In this document: positions 26,590 to 39,759 of the stretch, in pieces
Layout: each line of letters opens with the position of its first letter
Position numbering within the stretch: position 1 is the stretch's first letter
Assembly (NCBI GenBank): GCA_013399305.1
Contig: VXAI01000021.1
Span: forward strand, 3,514,881-3,578,880
DNA length: 64,000 nucleotides
Reading direction: 5' to 3'
Origin: Rostratula benghalensis
Lineage: Eukaryota; Chordata; Aves; Charadriiformes; Rostratulidae
Notes under the pieces: model-generated
What the model saw: the letters and a program-made list of their open reading frames with translations, nothing else
What the model was told of the DNA's origin: nothing
The model's database searches: none
Translations under genes and position numbers: made by a program

Positions 26590-27212
26590 CCTGGCATGAT
26601 GATCATGTCATTCAGAGATTGGCTGTCCTGGGCTGCACCAAAAATTGTGGCCACCAGGTCGAGGGAGGTGATTCTACTCTGCTGTCATGAGACCTCACCT
26701 GGAGTACTGCTTCCAGCTCTGGAGTCCTCAGCACAGGAAGGACATGGACCTATTGGAATGGTTCCAGAAGAGGGCCATGAAAATGATTAGAGGGCTGGAG
26801 CACCTCTCCTATGAATACAGGCTGAGAGAGTTGGGGTTGCTCAGCCTAGAGAAGAGAAAGCTCTAGGGAGACCTTACAGCAGCCTTCCAGTACTTGGTGG
26901 TCTACAGGATAGATGAAGAGGGACACGATCAGGGAGTGAAGCGATAGGACAAGGGGTAATGGTTTTAAACTGAAAGAGGGGAGTTTTAGATTAGATACCT
27001 GGAAGAAATTATTTTATGTGAGGGTGATGAGACACTGAAACAGGTGGCCCAGAGAAGTTGTGGATGCCCCATCCTAGGGAGTGTTCAAGGCCAAGCTGGA
27101 TGGGGCTTTGAGCAACCTGGTCTGGTGGGAGGTGTCCCTGCCCATGGCAGGGGGCTTGGGACCTAATGATCTTTAAGGTTCCTTCCAACTCTAACCATTC
27201 TATGATCTATAC
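26590..27212 (+). mobile_element. CR1 LINE fragment, 3' part, sense
   Basis: This is the sense orientation of a CR1 ORF2 C-terminal region: degenerate matches to 'SREVIL', 'RPHLEYC', then '[16 protein letters not shown]'-like sequence. The 3' UTR 'ggatggggctttgagcaacc' and 'gatctttaaggttccttcca' follow, with a tail ending near 27212. Frameshifts and stops break the frame, so it cannot be active. Confidence 0.92.
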
Positions 27213-28674
27213 ATCTTTGTATGTTCATTTAAAGTGATATTTGGACATAGGTTCACAAGTTATCTTTTGTAATATTTTCAGTAGCAAACAAAAAATACCC
27301 AATATCTTTCTTCCTTCCTTTAGTCTCAAACTCACTGCTTGTAGGTCTGTGAGTTGAGTACCAAGAGAGATTTTGTGGTCATACTTGACTCGCTGTGTTT
27401 GCAGAAATCTAGTGCTCTGCAGCTGTGTTAACTGAGTACCTTACACAGAGATGACAGAGAAGGAAGGTTTCAGGGATACCATCCTCACCTGGCTTGCAAC
27501 TGCTTATTGCCAGCAGAATGGCAGCTGTGTCTGCTCGGAAACCTGTTGCTGTTTACAGCTTGGGCTGATGGGTTTGTGGAGCTCTAGCCAGTTGGACTAC
27601 TCAGGTGATCTGTGATCCCTAGGCCCTGAGGCAATCTTGTGTGGACTGTCCCTGAGGTGTCAGGTGAGTTGTCACTCCTAGGGAAAAGCCTATGCTTGGC
27701 ATTCTTCCTAAGTGTCAGGGAGTTTCATAGAAATGACCTTGACGTGCAGCTCACCTGGCTTCTCAGCAGAGCTGAAAACAGCATGATGCTTCCTGGTAAA
27801 CAGACCTTGGGAAGACTACCTAGTAAAATCTGCCCTTTGATATCTCCTTAGGAGTGTTAAATCTACATTGCTGTTTTATATGCTATAGCACCAAAGAAAA
27901 TGTGTATATATTTTTTATTTTTTTGTTCTTACTAATCATTGCTATTATCTTAATCCTACATTGATGTGTGTGCTTATGACTAAAACATGTGAAATTTAGT
28001 GTGAATAAATGCCAAATTTAGTACAGGTTGGAAAAGCTGGAAAAACTCAAAATTATCAGAATCCATTTAATGTTATCATATATTGATAGAATATTTTACT
28101 ATTATATGCTGTCTTCTAGTCCAGATGTTGCCTTACTGGAAGATATTTTTATGGTGTCATCCCTTGTGTATGACAAATGTGGCTGTTTCCAGAGCTGCTG
28201 TATGTCTGCGCCTGACAGAGGATTAGTACCCTGGCCAGCTGAGAGGAGAGGTTCAGACAAATTAGACATTTGTAGGAAAGAGTGAGACTGTATATCTGGA
28301 CAGCTGTTTCTTGGAGAAGTTGGGAGCAACTATAAGGGTGGTTTGTGTACCTCAGGTTCCTACAGCAATTGCAGTAGCAAACTGCTGAGATTGGGAAAAA
28401 AATCAGGCAGATTACTTGTCCACAGATTCTTGCTGTCTTTTTCACAGAGCTGTAGGCTTTCCTTGATTGTTTTTGAAATAGTTTTGCCCATGTGAGTCAA
28501 AACTAAGGTTGCAGTAAACACAAACCATTACTTAGACCTTGTGATTTCCACTTGCTGCCATCTAGATCTCCTCTTTAGTAGCGTCACTCTGTCTTCTTTT
28601 GTTTGCAGGGTCAAAGTCCAAGCATTTTATTGTGCTATCAATGCTGTTTGAATTTAAACAGGAAAGAAAATGTA

Positions 28675-28735
28675 GAACAACAACAAAAAAGAAAAACAAA
28701 ACCCAAACCAACACCAAAAACGGAACAGCAAAAGC
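28675..28735. repeat. A/C-rich low-complexity run
   Basis: The + strand is almost free of T and built of caaaa, caaac and accaa words. It produces overlapping spurious open frames on both strands around 28599-28923. A similar run lies at 37867-37945. Confidence 0.8.
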
Positions 28736-29106
28736 AGGATTCATACACGCAAAGTCCTGTGCTTGTAAGAGACATGTACCATGTTGCAGAAAGAGACTTG
28801 CCCACAGCTTTGGTGCTCCCAAGCACACTAAAACTTGAGCAGTTCTGCCTTTCAGACTTCAATCACCCGTGCTGCTGCTGCTCCAGTGGGAGTTGGCAGA
28901 CTGTCCTGGCACTGATACCTTGACGAAAGTGGGAGATTGACTTTGCTATGTTGTAAATATCATTGTCTATTTACTTGCCCTTGAAAATGCTATAAATACT
29001 TTATTACTGTGTAATGAAGTATGAATTACTGCGCTGAGGTTATTTGTAATACGAAAGGAGTCTTGGTACAATTTAAAAACCATTGCTAAATTATATTTCT
29101 TTGCAG

Positions 29107-29211
29107 ATTGTGAAGGCTGGAAACAAAGTTCATAGCTTTGGAAAGAGGGAACAAGCTATCAGGAGGAATCCCAATGTTCCTGTTATAGTAAGAGGCTGGC
29201 TACACAAACAG
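29107..29211 (+). CDS. PLEKHA7: PLEKHA7 exon (window exon 3): linker and first strand of the PH domain
   Basis: The exon is 105 bases, 35 codons, phase 0 at both ends, between ttgcag and gtatgc. It reads IVKAGNKVHSFGKREQAIRR, then NPNVPVIVRGWLHKQ. The HSFGKR..AIRRNPN..V segment is a hallmark of the PLEKHA4-7 family just before the PH domain. RGWLHKQ is the first beta strand, and its Lys is one of the basic residues expected to contact phosphoinositide head groups. It joins the next exon in phase 0 to complete the strand 1-2 loop. Confidence 0.96.
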
Positions 29212-30705
29212 GTATGCATGTAATCATCTGTTTCTGTTGATAGACTTCAATAGAACCATCAAGTAAATGTAAGTGCCTTCCAAGTAAGTTATAAAATAGA
29301 AGCTTAAACGTTGGTGATGCAGGGCAGTGTTGGGTCCTGCACCAGCTTCCATAAGGAAGGGGCTTGTGCTCTGCAAGTGTGAAAAGCAAGCTTTACCCAT
29401 AGGTATGAGTCAGACATGGAAACAAGAATAAATGCACATCATCATCACAGTTAAATGTCAAAGCTATAACTTTATTTTCTAAATCTGGTTATTTTCCCTG
29501 TTTTATTCTGCTGGCTTTCTGCCATGCTGATTTCAGTCTCCCTCAGAATGCGCTATAAACCCAGGGTTGGCTGTGAAGGCCTTATTGCATCTGCTTGCTT
29601 ATGCCCTTATGCCCACATCAAAGGCTTAATTCCATCCCATATGCTTTTTTGTTGTCCAGAAGGAGGAGGGAGAAAATGAAGGGAAACAGGAACCCGTTCA
29701 CCACACATAGATGTCACCAAGGCTGGTGTCCAAGCAAAGGATGTCATCCAACAAACAGAATTTTACAGCTGCTGCATCTTGAACTCTTAAGCTGACAGAA
29801 GCGCACCCTTGAGTGCAAAAAGTAAAGAAAGCTGTTTGTTGTATGACAACACATCTCTGTTTCTAGTTTGGCAGTCACTGTCCATTCATCAGATTATCAA
29901 CAGAAGAAGTGAAATATTATATACCACATTCCTCCACCTATTGTCTTCTGTCCCCTTTCCTCTACTTGTAAGCACTTAAAGCCTGAAGATGCTTTCTATG
30001 CTGCTGGTCTCATGAGAGCCTACCTCAGCTGCATAAATTGTACTTGCCTAGATTACAATCTGGCAATTGTTCAAGCTTCTAAAATTAATTTAGATGTAAA
30101 TATTACTCCTTTTGACATTAAATGTATTATATACACAGAGATATATAGATCTCTACAGGCATATTATACATCATTAAAATTTGCACATTATGCACCGTGT
30201 TTTATTTCCTAAGGAATATTTGATTAAATTACATTTAGGGCATGGTTAGCATATGGGAGGCTGACTGTAGAATTACAGGGGATCATTGTCTGAAATGTGA
30301 GGTCATACTTCACAGTTGAGTAGTGATTTCCATCTTGGTCTATGGGCCATCCTTGTTGGTATTTGGCCACCCAGATGCATACTTTGTTTCTTTATTGCAG
30401 GATAAATCTGTCTAGAAAAAAAAAAAATGCGTTGGTTGTGTGTAAGGCTAATCTGAATGCTGTTTGGGATGCAAGTTTAATTGCTTAATGAAAATTAGCA
30501 GTTTGAATATTCTACTCTAATTATATTTTAGCTGGATGTTTTGCCTCTTATCTTTCTTAGCACATAATATTTTGCTAAAATAGAAACCACTTTTTATTTG
30601 TAATTAATACCGTATTTAGGTAAACTTCTGGTTAAGTGCTCACTGTGTGATAAGCTGTTGACTTTGCTTGACTGAAGTGTATGTATCACATTTCCTGCAT
30701 TTCAG
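29212..30705 (+). other. Intron 3 (1.5 kb)
   Basis: It begins gtatgc and ends ttcag. AT-rich, with a short A run at 30417-30427. Nothing else was recognised. Confidence 0.8.
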
Positions 30706-30778
30706 GACAGCTCTGGAATGCGATTATGGAAAAGGCGATGGTTTGTGCTTGCTGATTATTGTTTGTTTTACTACAAAG
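30706..30778 (+). CDS. PLEKHA7: PLEKHA7 exon (window exon 4): PH domain strands 1-3
   Basis: The exon is 73 bases, phase 0 to phase 1, between ttcag and gtgagt. It reads DSSGMRLWKRRWFVLADYCL, then FYYK plus one base. The pattern K-x-W-K-R-R-W-F-V-L is the canonical PH-domain lipid-binding loop and second strand; the Lys and two Arg are the expected phosphoinositide ligands. It is identical or nearly so to the mammalian PLEKHA7 segment as I remember it, which makes this the most diagnostic exon in the window. Confidence 0.97.
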
Positions 30779-31952
30779 GTGAGTATATACTAGTTCTTTT
30801 GAGTTAGTCTGTAACAGTCCACCCATTCAAATCACATTGCAAGCATAAACTAATTGAACTCTTCAGATACAGTTTGGTATCCAGAGAAGATGTGTGGTGA
30901 AACTGATCTGTATGTCTTTAGTGCACAACAGTTTTCAGTTGGGAAATAAGAGGTGCTGTATGATCTTTTTGTCACATCACTTATCTTTGATATGCCAAGG
31001 GTTAAGCTGCAAAACATTTGGCAGCAAGACCAGTTTAAGTTTTACACCATCTCTGGTGTTATCTGCTCACTTGCATTTGGACAGCTGACTTTTTTGAGCA
31101 TGCACTAAGGCCAGATCAGGGCATTGATTCAGCTTTAATCCGAGGGACAATGTAAGTGTGAGAACTTCTGAATCCAGTATTTATGCCCAAACGGGTTAGA
31201 GGTTCTCTTAGCCTGGACTGGGAATAAGGGCATTATATAAGGTTATTTTGAAGTTTTGAATATTGTGTAGTGTGTTACAATTTTTGGGAGGTGTTACAGG
31301 ATATGAAACTCGGAATTCATATTTTTAGGCACTGCATTTCTGCTGATGATCACTTTAGAGCCAACAGTAATAGACATTTCCTAATTATAGCGCTTATGCT
31401 AAATGGAAAGTCCATCATGTTATGCAGCCTTTCAGAGTTCATTTGTCACAATTAGCTTTATTTTTCAAAGCATATTCTTCCGTCTGAACCTAGAAAAATC
31501 AACATCCCCCAAAGAGAACTTGACAAATTACCCGAATTGATCTTTTTTTAAAAAAAAAAATAATCAATCTTGTTTCTTTAAAACATTTTTCTCCCTGTAT
31601 TATTAGTGTTGAGTCATAAGAAAATTCAGGTAAGAAGAGACTTAAGGAAGTGTACAGCCCAGCTGCCTGGTGAAAGCAGGGTCAGGAAAGAAATCAGCCC
31701 AGGTTATTCAGGGCATAATCAGTCAGGTGTTGAAAACCTCCAAGGATGGAGATGTTGCAGCCTCCCTGGTGGCCTGCTCCACTGCTGCTCTGCCCTCATG
31801 GGGAAATTCTTTTTTCTTATATCCCATCTGAACTGTTCTTTCTACTTAATGTGTGTTGTCTGTCTGTCCATCTGTCCATGAAGGAGAATGTGTTGTTACC
31901 CCTCTGAAAAGTACAGTGAATTAGATTGTGGTTGTTTTTTTTTATTCAACAG
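30779..31952 (+). other. Intron 4 (1.2 kb)
   Basis: It begins gtgagt and ends caacag. It holds an antisense CR1 fragment at 31612-31890, an A run at 31551-31561, and a T-rich tract before the acceptor. Confidence 0.8.
31612..31890 (-). mobile_element. CR1 LINE fragment, antisense, degenerate
   Basis: It reads antisense to a CR1 3' region: 'cccagctgcctggtgaaagcagggtcag', later 'caaggatggagatg..gcagcctccctgg' and a 'ctgctccactgctgctctgcc' block. It is diverged, lacks a clear 3' terminal repeat, and lies about 60 bases upstream of the next PH-domain exon. Confidence 0.7.
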
Positions 31953-32053
31953 ACAGCAGAGAAGAATCTGTTTTGGGTAGCATACCATTGCCTAGTTATG
32001 TAATATCTCCAGTTGGACCTGAAGATCGGATAAATCGCAAATTTTCTTTTAAG
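31953..32053 (+). CDS. PLEKHA7: PLEKHA7 exon (window exon 5): PH domain, central strands
   Basis: The exon is 101 bases, phase 1 to phase 0, between caacag and gtacat. Its first two bases complete an Asp codon; 33 codons follow, from SREESVLGSIPLPSYVISPV to GPEDRINRKFSFK. The segment corresponds to strands 3-5 of the PH fold and matches PLEKHA7 (SIPLPSYVISPV) rather than PLEKHA5, which as I recall has SILLPSF at this place. Confidence 0.96.
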
Positions 32054-32587
32054 GTACATTTACAAAGCTTATTAGCTAATCATATGTTAAAATGCTTACA
32101 TTTACCTATTTTATTTTTTTTAAAAGTAGACAGGCTTATTGACTGCCTGTTCAAATGTGACATAGCACTTTTTTGTTGCTTAAGAATTGACATTCATATG
32201 TCTGTTACTATGTAAGTGTCTTTAAAGCTTAATAATGTGTCTGTGAGTAAAGATTGTGTTTCTAAAATTAGAAATTAGTATTGGTAAGTTGTTTCAGTAC
32301 TGTTTACAGATGGAAAGAAAGGTTGATGGTTTTTCTTTACAGAGTACTTGGTCTCATAGTGGACTGATGGTCTTCTGGTATTGTTGCATTTGTTTTTAAA
32401 TGAAATAATGAGCTCCGTTCTTGCAGTTAGAAAATGACAACACTGCAGCTTTTGATGAAGAAGTTCCTCAGTTCCAGGGGGAAAAAAGTGACCAAGGTTT
32501 TGCTCCATTTTGGGAGAGGGACAATAGCTGTCCTAAGTGACTTGTAGTTTTTGAAAGGAAAAATACCTTTGTTTGGATTGGTTTTGT

Positions 32588-32628
32588 ATTTTTCTTTTTC
32601 TTTTTTTTTCTTTTCTTCTTTTTTTTAA
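32588..32628. repeat. Pyrimidine tract
   Basis: About 40 bases of T interrupted only by single C. Low complexity; not close to an acceptor site. Confidence 0.8.
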
Positions 32629-34854
32629 AGATAAATTCTATAATATACAGTTCTATCCTTAGTTATAAAAATCCAATGGAAATAAAATATACATTCTTTT
32701 TGACAATGGAGAAATCTGATTCCAATTGATTGTGCTGCAGCACTTAAGGCAAAGTTTAGAAACTTCAGTATATGTTGCAGATTTAAATTCTACTGATACT
32801 TGAAGCAGAACCTGTTTTTTTGTCAAAAAAATGAGTGATGTACTTTAAAAAATAAATTCAGAAATCTGTTAAATTTAGAAAAAATAGATTTAGAAATCCT
32901 TTTTAGAAAAAAAAATTAGAAAAGAGGATATACTTTGGGAGATTTAGAAGGAAACTTTCTTTTAAAATCTTTTCTGTGCTGAAATTATGAAGAACATATT
33001 CAGCTTAGACGTTGTCTTGCATTTTGATTTTTGGCATGTTTTAAAGGGCAGTCTATGCCTTTTGTTGCTTTGAGTTCTATTTTCACATTGATAAAATGGT
33101 TTGAAATTTATTAAACAAATATTAACTTGAGAAATGTGTTTAAAAAGATACCTTGTGCACTTTGTAGAAATGTTTGTTGTACTTTTTCAAATGCATTGAA
33201 CGTGAGATAGCAGGACAAACTACAAAGGAACCTTTGTTTAAGGAAAAAATTCCACTTTAATATTTAATGAGTGTAATTCATCAAGCTCTCCTCTTCTGGA
33301 GCCTTTTCCTAGGAAGAAGTACATACTGTAAGAGGAGCACCCAATGTATTTCTAGGCTTCTGCTTCTCTTGAATAACCACTAGTGCAGACTTGGGAAGGA
33401 GATGGAGGAAGCAGTGATAGTATCTAACTGCTTTAGAGTTTAAACAAAATAATATTATTTTATTGAAAGGATGTTTGTAAGTGTCAATCTAATGTATATT
33501 AGGATCACTAACCCATTTTACCTTATCAGTGATAAGGGGGGAAAAAAACCCTCCACATGAGCGTGTGTATATATGCACATGCTCACACACAAATACACGT
33601 GGTTTCCAAGATGTATGTTCTTTAGACAAGTTCTCAGGTCACCGCTGCAAAGTTGTGCCTCTCCTTTCCTGCAAAGTGGACTGGTTGTGATCATAGTTAA
33701 ATGTTTTCAGAAACCTTTGCAGACTTGCCTTGTTCCTTTTAGGATATCACATGTATATGAGCTCTACCAAGTCTTTAATCTGAGTCTTTTTCTGAAAAAT
33801 CAGCATAAGCCATTAAGCTGATGCTTTCAACATATGGTCATTGCTAGAAAATTGATGTAGACATAGGGAGTTGATAGCAAAAGAAACTCTGTGCTAGAAA
33901 TCTATATAAAACCCCCAGAACATACATTCCACGTATTAGTTTCTTGTGTCAATCTTAACTCTGCTTTAGGTGTTTGATGACTGACTGCAGACTTGATGCT
34001 GCAATTTCATTGTATTTAGAACCAACTCCTAGGGCAGTAGGAGGATTTTGTAAGATTCCTGTTGTTTGGACCCCATCCAATACTGACGTTCAGTGGTCAC
34101 AGAGTCAGCTGTGGGCACATGGCAGCAGGAGCACGGTAGCACTGGCATTCCATCACTCACCAGCCATTACCTTTATCTAATCTCTTCAGTGCACTTTGAT
34201 ATCCAGAGCATAGAGGGACATTCTGTTTCATTATGCAGCCAGAAATAGAAAACACAAACATTTTACGCCCAAAATACACACAAGACTTTTTCACATTTAA
34301 GTCTTGAATGAGTGAGAAAATGTGCCATGTCACTTATACATTTGGCCTGTCATTTATTCATATAGTTTTAAATCCTCTGTTACAATAGAGGTATTGGCTC
34401 TCATTTTAAACAGCTGTTTTAAGTAACAGTGAGTTTTTGAGGCTAGGAAGCAATCATGCTTAAAAATGTCAACATTTTGGTTTGTATAACTAAAGGAAGG
34501 AAATTCAATTAGCGAATACACAGATGCTCTTTGCATTACAATTCAGTTAGAAGACATTTTCTAAAACATATGCTCACTAGGATATATTTTAAACTGTTAA
34601 AATGTATACCATTGGAGCTGTCAAAGTTCTTTTCCTTTCATCATCTCCTAAGGCCCAGCTTTAAGCTTTTGGGTCTCATTGGGTGTATAACAATTACAGG
34701 CCTGCAGAACTGCATGCAGGCTATTCAAATGTAATAAAAAACCTGCTTTATAAAAGTCTAACAGTATGTACATTAAATTATTTTGTTTAGAAAATCTGTT
34801 TTAAAGTGTTTGTCTTGACAAATTTTTCACATTGTTTATTTGGCCCAAGCAAAA

Positions 34855-35398
34855 TCACAGAATCACAGACTATCAGGGAATGGAAGGGACCTTGAAAGAT
34901 CATCTAGTCCAATCCCCCTGCCAGAGCAGGAACACCTAGATCAGGTCACACAGGAACACATCCAGGCGGGTTTTGAACGTCTCCAGAGAAGGAGACTCCA
35001 CAACCTCTCTGGGCAGCCGGTTCCAGTGCTCCGTCACCCTCACTGTGAAGAAGTTTTTCCTCATATTTAAATGGAACCTCCTGTGTTCCAGCTTGCACCC
35101 ATTGCCCCTTGTCCTATCATAGGCCGTCACTGAGAAGAGCCCGGCTCCATCCTCCTGACACTCACCCTTTACATATTTATAAACATTAATGAGGTCACCC
35201 CTCAGTCTCCTCTTCTCCAAACTAAAGAGACCCAGCTCCCTCAGCCTTTCCTCATAGGGGAGATGCTCCACTCCCTTAATCATCTTCGTGGCTCTACGCT
35301 GGACTCTCTCAAGCAACTCCCTGTCCCTCTGGAACTGAGGGGCCCAGAACTGGACACAGTATTCCAGATGGGGTCTCACCAGGGCAGAGAAATGCTGT
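34855..35398 (-). mobile_element. CR1 LINE fragment with open C-terminal part of ORF2, antisense
   Basis: The minus strand keeps an open frame (about 35421 to 34936) for the C-terminal end of CR1 ORF2, with [30 protein letters not shown] and [15 protein letters not shown], followed by the 3' UTR that ends near 34855. The start of this open frame near 35400 is not CR1. The element is 5' truncated, so it lacks endonuclease and reverse transcriptase. The open frame suggests a younger insertion than most others here. Confidence 0.95.
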
Positions 35399-35526
35399 GA
35401 CTGGCTGTAAGCTACTGACATTAAGTAGTGTGTTTTAGAACTTGGGGTCCTTACTACATAACTGGGTCGGTAGCTAACATCTTAAAGATATTTCATTGAT
35501 CTAAACACTAAATTTTTTAATACAGT

Positions 35527-35640
35527 AGAAACATAGAATTATCTAATTTGGAAGGGACCATTCAGATCATCAAGTCCAACCATTAACCTAACACTGACAA
35601 AACCACCACTAAACCATGTCCCTCCCATGTGAGAGAGCAC
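35527..35640 (-). mobile_element. CR1 LINE 3' end, short antisense fragment
   Basis: Only the 3' terminal part is present: 'acatagaattatctaatttggaagggacc', 'atcaagtccaaccattaacc' and 'aaaccatgtccctcccatg', a pattern seen in avian CR1 3' UTRs. It lies about 130 bases after the copy at 34855-35398 and belongs to a different subfamily. Confidence 0.85.
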
Positions 35641-37866
35641 AAATCCAATGTATAGATTTTAATGTGAAAAAGCTTACCCAACATTTATATATAGCTGGAA
35701 ATATTCCTTTTAATTAATAGAGAACTGACTGTACTTTTTAGTAATACAACAATTTTAAACATGAGTAGTATCAATTTATGAAGGTTATTGTCATTGCAGT
35801 CTCTTGAGAAGCCTCATCGTGAAGATCACAATCATGAAAGCTATTTTTAATTGGTCTTGTATATGTTAAAATGTGTAAGAGAGTATTAAATATAAACTCA
35901 TTTATATGAATCTGACAGTAATGCAAATTGAGAAACTTAGAAGTTCTACCAACAGTTGCTGTAAAGAAAAGTTTAGTAACTTCATGCAAAGACATGCAAG
36001 TATATGTTTGTATTTAGATGCATATTGTGCTACCAGATAACATCAATGTAGGATGCTCTGATGTTCCTGTAGGAGGCAGGAAGTAGCGTTGGAGATACAA
36101 ATTACACCTTTTTATTTTGATGCTACATTTTAAGCTTTTTCAGAGATACACCATTTCAGCATGAGGGCATTACTTCCAGAAGATGCTACTGCAACTTGTT
36201 TTTAAGCATCTTTTCATTATTGACACTCTAAGACCTATTAATTGAAGTATCTGTTCATTGCTTAGACTTCCTGGAACCAGGGCAAACTGCTTATCTGTTT
36301 CTTTGATCTTGCTAGTTTTAAAAAAAAAAAATAATTTACATAGTTTGTTCCTTTATGTTCTCTGGGTCATGGTTGCTTCCTTAGGCTCTCATATTGCTTA
36401 TAAAGTTTCTCCAGGTCTCCTCCTCTGGCTATACACTTGAGAGGTGCCATTTTAGCTATTTGGAAGCTTCTACCTTCTAGAAGCCCTGAAAGAGCTCAAT
36501 ATTATTTGAGGGTGAAAGATAAGTTAGATTGTAGTGTGCTGTGTAGTGGTGTTGTGTTTATAGTGAAGGCTCAGAGTATTATTTCAATTTTTGCTTATAA
36601 ATGTTTCATAAATATGAAACTTCAGGAGAAGGGAGAATTTCCTGTATTTTATAGCTTATTGAGAAGGAATAACTTCAAAAGATTTCCCTCCCCATTCCTC
36701 TGTCCTATGAACTGTGGCTTTTTTCTTTCCTAGGAATTCCGATTTATTAGAGGTGAATATAACAGCTCTGGGCATCAGTTACTTTTTGTGTAGTATCTTG
36801 TTAAGTATTTTCTTTGGAAACATGAATCTTTTAATGATTTTAACTTGTTTAACTTTTTGTCCTTGTCTTGTCCTATTGATATGCCCTTGGGGTTTACTGT
36901 CCGTTTCTCCTTCTGTGCATTATGGGAGAGAGACTGCTTTTCTTCTCAGTCTATCTACATTAAGGCATCTGAATGCATGAATAGGTACCAATATTATTTT
37001 TTTCCCTGTTGTGTGTATGGTGTACATGTGCGCATGTGCTGTGTTTTAGGCTTTTTAGTATGCTGTAGTCATCCTAATAGCTATTGCTTTAAAAAAAATA
37101 AAAAGGAAAGAACTGCTAGCTTCTGTGTCTACCAGCAGTGACAGCTACAGGACCTTGGCACAAAGTGGCTTTTTTTTGCATATAGAACACGCTACTAATA
37201 AATAACTGAAATATATTTGAATTTCTCTTTAACCAGTTTTATATATTACAAACTTCAGAATGTCGTGTTTGTTGATAATAACACACCATCTCCATTATCC
37301 CTTCTGAAGCTATGGATGTTTATGGCTGTGATAGCTTCAGTCTCTCAAGGGAGAATGGTGCAACACACTTTGCATTTTTATACCATTTTCACCTACAGAC
37401 TCTTAGGGAATGCTTTCAGCTGTGTTCATTGTGCACTGCTGGAAAGTGAACCTGAAAGGCAGATGAGCTGTGTTGATCAGGACCTACAGGTCAATTAAGA
37501 CAGATAGCTGTTAAATCCATTTATTGATGTGGTATGCAGTTTCCACAGTTAGTGACCCAAGGTTCTGGATTTTTTTCAGCAAGCACATAATCAGGAATGG
37601 TAGGGTCCAACAGACTCATCTACAGTGGGGTGTCTTCTGCAGGAGTCGCTGCAGTTCTGAATCGTAACATCTTCTGCTAGAGACTCAACATGGTCCATGA
37701 AGGAGCCCTGTAGTCATAATGTCTAGCATTAAAACCACTGATTTCCTTTACATCTGGAGCTGCCAATTTCTGGTCTGTTCTTACACTGGATGCTAATCAT
37801 TAATTGCAATGAATTAAATGCTTCTAAATCATATTTGTTTTGACCAATTGTGACAGTTTCAAAATG

Positions 37867-37945
37867 GAAAAAAAAAACAAACAACAAACCCAAGCCCCCC
37901 AAAAACAACAAAACCCCAGTAGCAACAAAGAAACTCAAACCCAAA
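37867..37945. repeat. A/C-rich low-complexity run
   Basis: It starts with nine A and continues as caaac, aaaac and accc words with almost no T. It resembles the run at 28675-28735. It could be the decayed tail of a retroposed sequence, but no body was recognised. Confidence 0.75.
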
Positions 37946-39759
37946 AATCTAAGCCAGATAAGCATGAAAAAAATCTCTTGATTCCTGAATACCCAATTGA
38001 TCAGAGCTACTTTTTCATGTATGTGAATCCTATTTTCCTGTGTTGAGGTCAGCAGCTAATGGAGAGGAGGGAGAAACCAGCTTGTATTCCCTTATCGGCC
38101 AATGCTGTTGGAAAGCAGAGACAGTATCAGGGGATGGTCTTGAACTTCTCTGTCACCCTTTCCTCCTCTTCCTTCTTCTCCTCCTTGTTCTAGCTGGCTG
38201 TTGTGCTGCAGTCTCATCCTTTCCACCATGGGTGTGATGACAGGGCAGGGACTGACCCCTGCAGAGACTGTATGACCACAGTTTTCAAAACAGACTTCCA
38301 TCTTCCACCCTTGAGGTGCAGAAAGGAAGACCATGTTTCACATGATTGTAAGAACAGGCTGCAATAGAAAAGGAGGGAATTTTAGCAAGCAAATATTTTG
38401 CTCGTCAGAGTTGTTGGTAAGAGTCTCCAAGATCATGGTAATTTGGGAAATTCAGGGTAAGCAACTGAAATTACAACATTTAGAGAGGGCTGCACTGGAT
38501 GAAATGGCTTGGCTTTTGTCAAACCTATTTCTGTGTTTCTGAGGCCATCTGTGATTGTAGAGTGATGGGGGGTTGTTGGATTTTTTGTTGTTTTAAATTT
38601 GGAATAATGAGGAGGTGAGGATTTTATAAAAATTAAAAAGACCAGTCATTTACAGAAGATTTGTGAAATATGTTTAACCTTTAAAAGAACTCATAGACAA
38701 TTTAAAAAGTTGAGACTTTTTTTTCCTTTTAAAAAACTCCCATCTCAGTAGTGTTTCATGCCATTAGCTTTTGTGTGTGATAGCAGGCTTAGTTTTATAA
38801 AAAACAATTAAAATTACTAATTTTGATTTAATATCATTACAAGCACTTTCAAGCCAAGTCATCAGTTGCCTTCAATTTTTTTGAAATTAGGGAAATGAAT
38901 CTCTCCCTACTGATGTGAAGCGCATCTGTAAAGTAACTTTGAGGAAACACTCAGGTGTTTCAGGACTGATGTGACTTAGTAATACCTATACTATCACTTA
39001 CACAAATGGGGATAAGATTTGATTAAATTCACTAGCCTAGAGTTACAAAGATGTTCCATGTTGAAGACATTTGAATATTGAATGTAGAGGAATTTCTAAA
39101 GACTCCTATTTTGCAGAGGAATTTCATGGAGTATTCTGGTGTGCAGAGATACTTGTCCATATTTTATGTGCTGTGATAATTTAATCAGTATTACTAACTT
39201 TATCAGAAAGTCTTGTGATTCTGCAGCTAACATAGAGGTGCACACTTTAACCAAAAGACCTTAACATGCGTTATAATCAGTTCTGAAGTTAATGGTTGAA
39301 TTGCTTGAATTGTAAGATTTTTGTCTGTGTTTTGTCTGAATAAATTGCTTTATTAAATGGGCTGGGAAAATTGGCTTGCTTACTCATGTCTCAGTGAAAA
39401 TTTCTTTAATTTGTTTTGTCTGGTATTTATGGCAAATGAAATATGTCTGTTGAGAGAAAACGAAAAGCTGAAATTTCCTGCTATAAAAACGAGAAGTGTT
39501 GCACCTTTAGAATAATGGTGCAAGAAGGAGGTAGAGAGATTTCAGTAAAAATCGGACCGTACTATTTGAGTTTGCTGTGCTACAGCCTATTGTGTGGCAG
39601 TGTAATAATTTTATCCAAACATTCAAGAAAAAGTTGAAGAATCTGGAAAGTTATTTAAAGATACCAGGAAAAGTTATAGTAAATATGGGGGGAGGGGTGT
39701 GTGTGAATGACATGAAAGAGCTGATTTATTTCTTTCCTTTCTTTTTTTTTCTGTTGCAG

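Larger units (their letters stand above)
21955..29106 (+). other. Intron 2 (7.2 kb)
   Basis: It begins gtaaag and ends ttgcag. It contains one sense CR1 fragment (26590-27212), an AT dinucleotide tract near 25498-25512, and an A/C-rich run at 28675-28735. Open frames on the minus strand at 23238-23684 and 24840-25220 are not like any protein I know. Confidence 0.75.
32054..39759 (+). other. Intron 5 (7.7 kb)
   Basis: It begins gtacat and ends ttgcag after a 30-base pyrimidine tract. It holds a C/T-only tract at 32588-32628, two antisense CR1 pieces (34855-35398, 35527-35640) and an A/C-rich run (37867-37945). No additional exon was recognised. Confidence 0.75.

Noticed and set aside
28599..28923. 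Overlapping open frames on both strands
   Set aside because: They arise from the A/C-rich run, which contains almost no stop codons in several frames.
34936..35421. 161-codon open frame on the minus strand as a host gene
   Set aside because: It is the C-terminal part of CR1 ORF2, so it is reported as a mobile element.
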